DNA of 64,000 bases. Source: CAZADA01 sp964568975. Its GTDB lineage: Bacteria > Pseudomonadota > Alphaproteobacteria > Caulobacterales > Maricaulaceae. The position numbers and the translations under genes are program-made. The first letter of the stretch is position 1; the number at the start of each line of letters is the position of its first letter. Shown one piece after another: positions 58,129-64,000 of the stretch. The notes beneath the pieces are model-generated. The model worked only from the letters and a program-made list of their open reading frames with translations. It ran no database searches and was not told the origin of the DNA. The stretch spans positions 1 to 64,000 of the forward strand of contig CAZMSO010000006.1 of the NCBI GenBank assembly GCA_964568975.1. Direction: 5' to 3'.

Positions 58129-58899
58129 TCAAACGCTCGGCGGGCGTGTCGCGGTCATCAGATAATTCACCGCGGCGTCCCGGCTCAGCGACCATCGGTC
58201 GAGCAGCGGGTTGAAGCTCACGCCCACCGGCCCGTCGACAGCGAGCGGCGGGGCGAGGGCGCGGCGGATGTCCTGCGGGCGCACCAGCTTGTCGAACTGG
58301 TGGGTCCCCCGCGGCAGCCAGCCCAAGACGTATTCCGCGCCGACAATCGCCAAAGCGAACGCCTTCGGCGTGCGGTTGATGGTGGCGATGATCATGACGC
58401 CGCCGGGCGCAAGCATCACCGCGGAGGCTTTCAAGAACGCGTCCACATCCGCGACGTGCTCCACAACCTCCAAATTCAAGATCACATCGAAGGGCGCGTC
58501 GCCGGCTTCCGCCAGCTGCTCCACCGCGCCGTGGCGGTAATCAATGGCGAGGCCGACGCTTTGAGCGTGAGTGAGGGCGGTCTTGACGTTGCGTTCCGCG
58601 GCGTCGAGGCCCACGACGTCAGCGCCCAACCGCGCCATGGGCTCGCTGACCAGGCCGCCGCCGCAGCCAATGTCCAACAGACGCAGGCCCTCAAACGGTC
58701 GTTTCGCGTGGGGGTCCAGCCCGCGATGGGCGCACACCGTGTCGCGGATAAAGCCCAGACGCACAGGATTAAAGACGTGCAGCGGCTTGAACTTGCCTTT
58801 GGGATCCCACCATTCATCCGCGATGGCGGAGAACTTCGCAATTTCCGACGGATCCACGCTCGCCGAGCGCAGGGTGTCGGGCGCAGCCGCCAGCGCCAT
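58129..58899 (-). CDS. ubiG: UbiG, 3-demethylubiquinone O-methyltransferase
   Basis: A 256-residue SAM methyltransferase of ubiquinone synthesis acting on two O-methylation steps. Motif I is LLDIGCGGGLVSEPMARLGADVVG, with FDVILNLEVVEHVADVDAFL and the family N-terminus SEIAKFSAIADEWWDPKGKFKPLH. AAGGAGACCCC precedes the ATG at 58899. It is divergent from lysC and convergent with the unknown small gene. Confidence 0.93.
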   Translation of the reverse strand: MALAAAPDTLRSASVDPSEIAKFSAIADEWWDPKGKFKPLHVFNPVRLGFIRDTVCAHRGLDPHAKRPFEGLRLLDIGCGGGLVSEPMARLGADVVGLDAAERNVKTALTHAQSVGLAIDYRHGAVEQLAEAGDAPFDVILNLEVVEHVADVDAFLKASAVMLAPGGVMIIATINRTPKAFALAIVGAEYVLGWLPRGTHQFDKLVRPQDIRRALAPPLAVDGPVGVSFNPLLDRWSLSRDAAVNYLMTATRPPSV

Positions 58900-59089
58900 G
58901 GGGTCTCCTTTCGCGCGTATCCTCGTTGCAAGGGTTGCGCGATATCACCATCGCGCTGTCATGGATATGGGCGCGGGGCGTCCCGAGGTCGAGCGGCGCT
59001 GGTGACCGGATGCTCCCGGAAAGGCGTCCGGCGAGGCGATGCTGGCGCTGGCGGCGGCGGCGCGCGCGGAGCGTGAGGCGGAGGACGCG

Positions 59090-60367
59090 ATGGCGCGGGT
59101 CGTGATGAAATTCGGCGGGACATCAGTGGGCGATCCCGACCGCATCGCCCGGGTGGCGCGGATTGTGGCCGCCGCAGCAAAGGCCCAGCCCAGGCCGGGG
59201 GCGGGCGTGGCCGTCGTCGTCTCAGCGATGGCGGGGGAGACCGACCGGCTGGTCGGGCTCACAGAGGCCGTCGCGCCGCAAGCCCACGCCCATGACGGCG
59301 ATGAGTATGATTGCGTCGTCGCCGCCGGCGAACAAGTGAGCGCGGGCCTCTTGGCGCTGGCGCTGCGGCGGCTTGGCGCGCCGGCGCGGTCGTGGCAGGG
59401 CTGGCAAGCCGGCGTCGGGACCGACGCCGCCCATGCGCGCGCGCGCATAACGGGCGTGGACGCGCACACGCTTGGCCGCGCGGTGGACGCTGGTGAAATC
59501 GCGGTGGTGGCCGGCTTTCAAGGCGTGGGACCCGATGGGCGGATCAGCACGCTTGGCCGCGGCGGCTCCGACACCAGCGCTGTGGCCATGGCGGCGGCGC
59601 TGGGGGCCGCGCGGTGCGACATCTACACCGACGTCGACGGCGTCTACACCACCGATCCGCGCATTGAGAAGCGCGCGCGCCGGCTCGATAAGCTATCGTT
59701 TGAGGAAATGTTGGAGATGGCGTCCCTCGGCGCGAAAGTGCTCCAGACCCGGGCGGTGCAGTTGGCGATGGCGCGCCGCGTGCCGATCCGGGTGCTGTCA
59801 AGTTTTGAAGAACCCAACGATCACACGCCGCCCGTCGGCACCTTAGTCAGCGATGAGGACCCCAGCATGGAGCAGCGTGTGGTCAGCGGCATCGCCTACA
59901 CGCGCAATGAGGCGCGGGTGACGGTGATGGGCCTGCCGGATGTGCCGGGGGCCGCGGCGGGCGTGTTTTCCCAACTCACGGAAGCCGGCGTGAATGTGGA
60001 CATGATCCTGCAAAACCCCTCCCGCGAGGACGACAAAGCCAACCTCGCCTTCACTGTCGGCGAGGCCGACATGGCGCGCGCGGTGGCCGCGATCGACGCC
60101 GCGCGCGCGCGCTTAGGGTTTACGGAGTTGAAAACGAAGACGGACCTGGCGAAAGTCTCTGTGGTGGGGGTGGGCATGCGCAGCCATGCCGGCGTCGCCC
60201 ACACCATGTTTGCGGCCTTGGCGGAGCGCGGGATCTCCATCGAGGCGATCTCCACCTCGGAGATCAAGATTTCCGTGCTCGTGGCGGGCGAGTATGTGGA
60301 GCTGGCGGTGCGCAGCCTCCACGCCGCTTACGGGCTTGACCGCGATGGCGCGGACCCGCGTGACTGA
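59090..60367 (+). CDS. lysC: Aspartate kinase
   Basis: A 425-residue kinase opening the lysine/threonine/methionine pathway. KFGGTSVGDPDRI is the nucleotide-binding start; GRGGSDTSAVAMAAALGA is the catalytic loop. The C-terminal half carries two ACT domains (VTVMGLPDVPGAAAGVFSQL and VSVVGVGMRSHAGVAHTMF) for feedback control by end-product amino acids. ATG at 59090 has GGAGG 5 nt upstream; the longer frame to 59039 was not used. Confidence 0.95.
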   Translation: MARVVMKFGGTSVGDPDRIARVARIVAAAAKAQPRPGAGVAVVVSAMAGETDRLVGLTEAVAPQAHAHDGDEYDCVVAAGEQVSAGLLALALRRLGAPARSWQGWQAGVGTDAAHARARITGVDAHTLGRAVDAGEIAVVAGFQGVGPDGRISTLGRGGSDTSAVAMAAALGAARCDIYTDVDGVYTTDPRIEKRARRLDKLSFEEMLEMASLGAKVLQTRAVQLAMARRVPIRVLSSFEEPNDHTPPVGTLVSDEDPSMEQRVVSGIAYTRNEARVTVMGLPDVPGAAAGVFSQLTEAGVNVDMILQNPSREDDKANLAFTVGEADMARAVAAIDAARARLGFTELKTKTDLAKVSVVGVGMRSHAGVAHTMFAALAERGISIEAISTSEIKISVLVAGEYVELAVRSLHAAYGLDRDGADPRD

Positions 60368-60383
60368 TCAGGCGTAGAGGCGG

Positions 60384-62660
60384 ATGGCCGATCCCCTTCC
60401 TTTCTCCACCGGCGTGCGCCGGCTGATGCGCGAGATCCGCGAGCTGATGGCCGCGCGCGCGGGCGCGCAGCAGCGGCTGGACCAATTTGTGCGCGTCATC
60501 GCCGGCGGGCTGGAGGCTGATGTCTGCTCAGTCTATTTGCGCCGCGCGGCGGGCCAAATGGAGCTGTGCGCGACCCACGGCCTCGCGCCGGACGCGGTGC
60601 ACCAGCTTTATCTCGCGCCGGGCGAGGGTTTGGTGGGCGCGGTGGCCCAAGCGCTGGCGCCGGTGAATGTGGATGACGCGCCGAACCACCCCGCCTTTTC
60701 ATACCAGCCCGAGGTGGACGAAGACGGCGTCGTCTCGTTCCTGGGCGCGCCGATTTTGCGCGGCGGCCGGTTGCTGGGTGTTTTGACGCTGCAGAACCGT
60801 GCCGCGCGCTTTTACGACGTCGACGAAGTGGAGACGCTGCAAACCGCGGCCATGGTGCTGGCGGAGGTGGTGGCTGATCCCGCCATCGCCGGCGAGCAGA
60901 CCCTCAGCGGCCTTGAGTTGCGCCCCAGTCGGGCGGAGCGGCGCGTGGGCCGGCGCATCGCCGACGGCGTCGCGGTGGGCCGCGCCGTCAAGCATGAGCC
61001 CCATGTGCCGGTCGCCAAACTGATCGCCGACGACCCCGAAGCGGAGGCCGAGCGCGTCGAGCGGGCGGTGGTGCGCTTGCGCGACGCCATCGACGCCCTG
61101 GTCAGCGGGCGCGCCGCGCGCTTGGATGAACCGCGCGAGGTGCTCGAGGCCTACCGCATGATCGCCCACGACCATGGCTGGCTGGAGCGGTTGCGAGACG
61201 CCGCGGTCTCCGGCCTCACCGCGGAAGCAGCGGTTGAACGCGTGCGCAATGAGCATCGCGCGCGGCTCACGCAAACACGCGATCCTTATTTGCGCGCGCG
61301 CTTGCACGATTTGGAGGATTTGGCCAACCGGCTCCTGCGCCATTTGGCGGAGGAGGATGGCGGCGTCATTGCGCCTGTGGAGCTGCCGGACGACGCGATT
61401 TTGATTGCACGCGATATGGGCCCGGCGGAGCTGTTGGAGCACGACGCCTCGCGTCTGAAAGGCGTGGTGCTGGAGGAGGGCACGCCCAACAGCCACGCCG
61501 CGATTGTCGCGCGCGCGCTGGGCGTGCCGATGGTGGGCCGCCTCGACGGCGTGCTGGACCGGGTGGAGGACGGCGACACCGTCATTGTCGACGGCGCCCG
61601 CGCGGAGGTGCATTTGCGCCCGAGCGCGGATGTGATGGAGTCCTTCCACGCCAAGATTGCGCTCTCTGGCGAACAACGCGCGGAGTTCGCCCGCTTGCGT
61701 GACCGGCCCGCCATCACCCGCGACGGCGTGCGGGTGTCGCTGTTCGTGAATGCGGGCCTCGCGGTGGATTTGCCCCAGATTGCGCGCACGGGCGCGGACG
61801 GCGTCGGCCTGTTCCGCACCGAGTTCCAGTTCATGGTCGCCGACACCATGCCCCGCTTGGCGGAGCAGGCGGCTCTTTATCGCGCGGCGCTTGAGGCCGC
61901 GGGCGAGGCGAAGCCGGTGGTGTTCCGCACCCTCGACCTCGGCGGCGATAAGATCCTGCCTTATGTCGAAAGCGATGAGGAGGAGAACCCCGCTCTCGGC
62001 TGGCGGGCGGTGCGTCTCGCGCTCGATCGGCCGGGGCTGATGCGCTACCAGCTGCGCGCGCTTGTGGACGCAGCGGCGGGGCGCGCGCTGCGGGTGATGT
62101 TTCCCTTAGTGGCCACGGTTGCGGAGTTTCGCAGCGCCAAAGCGCTTGTGGAGGCGGAGGTGACGTGGGCCGCCCGGCGCGGCCGGCCGCGGCCGACCCA
62201 TGTCGAGACGGGCGCGATGCTGGAGACCCCGGCCTTGGCGTTTCAACTCGACGCGCTGCTGACGGAGGCGGATTTCATCTCGGTCGGCGCCAATGATTTG
62301 ATGCAGTTTTTTTTCGCCGCCGACCGCAATCATCCCAAGCTCGCTGAGCGTTATGATATTCTCTCGCCGGCCGCGCTGCGGTTTCTCGCCCAGATCAGCG
62401 AAAGCGGGTTGCGCGCGGGCGTGCCGATCACGGTGTGCGGGGAGGCTGCGGGCCGACCATTGGAGGCGATGGCGCTGATCGGTCTTGGGTTCACGCGGCT
62501 GTCGATGCCGCCCAACGGGATCGGTCCGGTCAAGCGCGCGATTTTGGACATGGACGCGCGGGCGGTGCGGGACCAAGTGCTGACGCTCATTCAAGAGCCG
62601 GATTCTGATGTGCGCGCGGCCTTGGAAGCCGTGGCTGAAACCCTTGGGGTGGAAGCCTAA
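60384..62660 (+). CDS. ptsP: PtsP, nitrogen PTS enzyme I
   Basis: A 758-residue phosphotransferase that starts the nitrogen-related phosphotransfer chain from phosphoenolpyruvate. An N-terminal GAF domain (about residues 20-170, ALAPVNVDDAPNHPAF) is followed by the PEP-utilising domain with the phospho-His371 in EGTPNSHAAIVARALGVP and the C-terminal TIM barrel (DGVGLFRTEFQFM, RTLDLGGDKILPY, EIPALAF-like ETPALAFQL). It starts 16 nt after lysC, as in many alphaproteobacteria. The downstream PTS-Ntr proteins are not in the window. Confidence 0.93.
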   Translation: MADPLPFSTGVRRLMREIRELMAARAGAQQRLDQFVRVIAGGLEADVCSVYLRRAAGQMELCATHGLAPDAVHQLYLAPGEGLVGAVAQALAPVNVDDAPNHPAFSYQPEVDEDGVVSFLGAPILRGGRLLGVLTLQNRAARFYDVDEVETLQTAAMVLAEVVADPAIAGEQTLSGLELRPSRAERRVGRRIADGVAVGRAVKHEPHVPVAKLIADDPEAEAERVERAVVRLRDAIDALVSGRAARLDEPREVLEAYRMIAHDHGWLERLRDAAVSGLTAEAAVERVRNEHRARLTQTRDPYLRARLHDLEDLANRLLRHLAEEDGGVIAPVELPDDAILIARDMGPAELLEHDASRLKGVVLEEGTPNSHAAIVARALGVPMVGRLDGVLDRVEDGDTVIVDGARAEVHLRPSADVMESFHAKIALSGEQRAEFARLRDRPAITRDGVRVSLFVNAGLAVDLPQIARTGADGVGLFRTEFQFMVADTMPRLAEQAALYRAALEAAGEAKPVVFRTLDLGGDKILPYVESDEEENPALGWRAVRLALDRPGLMRYQLRALVDAAAGRALRVMFPLVATVAEFRSAKALVEAEVTWAARRGRPRPTHVETGAMLETPALAFQLDALLTEADFISVGANDLMQFFFAADRNHPKLAERYDILSPAALRFLAQISESGLRAGVPITVCGEAAGRPLEAMALIGLGFTRLSMPPNGIGPVKRAILDMDARAVRDQVLTLIQEPDSDVRAALEAVAETLGVEA

Positions 62661-62839
62661 CAGCGCCCCAAGCGCCCCCTGAAATGGGTGCGCTGAGCGG
62701 CCGCAGCCGCGAGGCGCGCGCCGCCCTTGTCGGGCTCGGGCGAACACGCTTAAGCGTCCCTGGCGCGCAGTGGAAAATCGCGGTTTCGGCGCGACGTTTG
62801 CGAGGCGTTTGCCCATCAGCCTCAGAATGGAGCGCGGGT

Positions 62840-63637
62840 GTGACGGACTGGGCCATGGATGACGACACGACCATTGGCGCGCGCTTAGCGGCGGCGCGCG
62901 AGGCCAGCGGTCTGAGTGTGCAAGACGTGGCCGACGCCACGCGCGTGCGCCGCGAATTCCTTGAATCCATCGAGGCGATGGATGAGCGCGGCTTGCCGGA
63001 GCGGCCTTACGTCCTGGGCTTTGTGCGCGCTTACGCTGCGAAAGTCGGCCTCGACCCTGAAGACGCCGCCAAAGCCTTCGCCGCTCAAGGCCGCGTACGC
63101 CGTCCGGCCGCGCGCGCCGCCGCCAGCTATCCGCGTCCCCAGCCCGCCCGCCGCGTGGCGATTCCGCCCGTGGCGGCCGCGGGCCTCCTTGGCCTTGCGG
63201 CGGCCGTCGCGTTGTGGGCCTCCACGGCCTGGGACGCCGGTCCGCGCGCGCCTGACGCGATCCCGCCAGTGCCGGAAGCCCTCCAGGCCTGGGTCGCTGC
63301 TGAGCCGGGCGCGCCGGAAGCCGCCCGCGCCATGGCCGCGCTGACGGCTCAAGACGGGCCAGTGATCACCTTGCGCGCGCGCATTCCGGTGTGGGTGGAG
63401 GTGACGGACGTCAATGGCGCGCGCGTTTTCGCCTCAGAGCTGCGCGCCGGCCAGGTCTTCCGCACGCCCCAGCAGCCGGGCCTTGTGGTCGCCGCCGGCA
63501 ATGGCGGCGGGGTGGAGGTCTATCGCGACGGCGCGCTGGTGGGACGCTTAGGCGAACCGGGCTTGCCGGTCTCTTCTTGGCGCGTGGACGAAGCGCGGTT
63601 TCCTGCGCTCGCGACCTTGAGCGACGCTGCGCCGTAA
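62840..63637 (+). CDS. rodZ: RodZ-like helix-turn-helix membrane protein
   Basis: A 265-residue bitopic protein. The N-terminal helix-turn-helix (TIGARLAAAREASGLSVQDV ... LPERPYVLGFVRAYAAKVGLD) is the RodZ type that binds MreB; one membrane segment (PPVAAAGLLGLAAAVALWAST) is followed by a DUF4115-like periplasmic part (VWVEVTDVNGARVFASELRAGQ). GTG at 62840 has GGAG 7 nt upstream and is preferred over ATG 62855. It precedes ispG, as in other alphaproteobacteria. Confidence 0.82.
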   Translation: MTDWAMDDDTTIGARLAAAREASGLSVQDVADATRVRREFLESIEAMDERGLPERPYVLGFVRAYAAKVGLDPEDAAKAFAAQGRVRRPAARAAASYPRPQPARRVAIPPVAAAGLLGLAAAVALWASTAWDAGPRAPDAIPPVPEALQAWVAAEPGAPEAARAMAALTAQDGPVITLRARIPVWVEVTDVNGARVFASELRAGQVFRTPQQPGLVVAAGNGGGVEVYRDGALVGRLGEPGLPVSSWRVDEARFPALATLSDAAP

Positions 63638-63760
63638 GGGCCGGCGGGCGCTTCAACAGCCTGTGATTTTCGGGTATTGGCGCAGGGAGCGTCATAAGGG
63701 TGCAATTCGCCTCGCCAGGGTGTAGAGGAGGGGCGCCGGAGAACCGTGGAGGCCCGATTA

Positions 63761-64000
63761 ATGTCCCAGCCTGTTTCGCTTGATCCCGCGCGCGAGCCCG
63801 CGTCTGATCTCCACGCGTCCGACACACAGGCCCGCGCGGTGCGCCCTTGGCGCATGATCGACCGTCGCGCCTGCCGTCAAATTATGGTGGGCGATGTGCC
63901 GGTGGGCGGGACTGCGCCCATTTCCGTGCAATCCATGACGAACACGCCGACGGAAGACGCGAAGGCGACGATCGACCAGATCCGGCGGCTGGAGGAAGCC
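63761..64000 (+). CDS. ispG: IspG (GcpE), N-terminal part, cut by window end
   Basis: The first 80 residues of 4-hydroxy-3-methylbut-2-enyl diphosphate synthase, a [4Fe-4S] enzyme of the MEP isoprenoid pathway. The family start IMVGDVPVGGTAPISVQSMTNTPTEDAKATIDQIRRLEEA is unmistakable, preceded by a 40-residue extension. GGAGG lies 9 nt before the ATG at 63761. The cysteine ligands lie beyond the window. Confidence 0.93.
   Translation, partial: MSQPVSLDPAREPASDLHASDTQARAVRPWRMIDRRACRQIMVGDVPVGGTAPISVQSMTNTPTEDAKATIDQIRRLEEA

Noticed and set aside
1..64000. CRISPR arrays, tRNA or rRNA genes, insertion sequences
   Set aside because: No regularly spaced repeats, cloverleaf-like sequences or transposase-type proteins were recognised anywhere in the window.

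Overview
The window comes from a GC-rich alphaproteobacterium, most likely a polarly flagellated Caulobacterales/Maricaulales-type cell. The evidence is gene order: fliL-fliM-(DUF6468)-motE, a flgF-flgG-flgA-flgH operon, dksA, and a fliX gene divergent from flgI-flgJ-flbY all match the Caulobacter flagellar arrangement, and two sigma-54-type promoters sit in front of flgF and flgI. Three runs of exactly 100 N are each flanked by an exact 55-nt direct repeat. This is the signature of a k=55 de Bruijn assembly joined into scaffolds, so the window is probably part of a metagenome-assembled genome and the gaps are probably not real.

Layout. 1-10.3 kb: two flagellins, a FlaG-like protein, a secreted EF-hand protein, a divergent nonulosonic-acid (flagellin glycan) cluster (pseB on minus; spsF-like, RmlD-like, neuB-like and GNAT genes on plus), and a 901-residue propeller-repeat protein resembling FlaEY. 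10.5-21.1 kb: flbY-flgJ-flgI (minus), fliX, dksA, flgH-flgA-flgG-flgF (minus), fliL-fliM-DUF6468-motE (plus). 21.2-26.0 kb: a hybrid sensor kinase with an eroded ATPase domain and a large exported TPR protein. 26.1-29.2 kb: a class GN sortase and its vWA/VIT target protein (minus). 29.5-45.6 kb: an aspartate aminotransferase, then a carbon-fixation island. The island holds propionyl-CoA synthase (pcs) and bifunctional malonyl-CoA reductase (mcr), the two signature fusion enzymes of the 3-hydroxypropionate bicycle. These converge on dabA-dabB, a DAB-type inorganic-carbon pump, with a divergent LysR regulator and an LTTR-box-like palindrome. 45.8-64 kb: mostly housekeeping genes (mlaF-mlaE-alr, secA, a PpiC lipoprotein, a NUDIX hydrolase, a methyltransferase, comF, grxC, nitrilase, DUF1178, ubiG, lysC, ptsP, rodZ-like, and the start of ispG).

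The most interesting unit is the pcs-mcr/dabA-dabB/lysR island. DAB complexes accumulate bicarbonate, and bicarbonate is the substrate of the biotin carboxylases (acetyl-CoA and propionyl-CoA carboxylase) that flank MCR and PCS in the 3-HP route. The window therefore suggests a bicarbonate pump coupled to a RuBisCO-independent CO2-assimilation module in a flagellated alphaproteobacterium. The carboxylases themselves, and any phototrophy genes, are not in the window. All family names come from reading the sequence and recalling family motifs; no database search was run.
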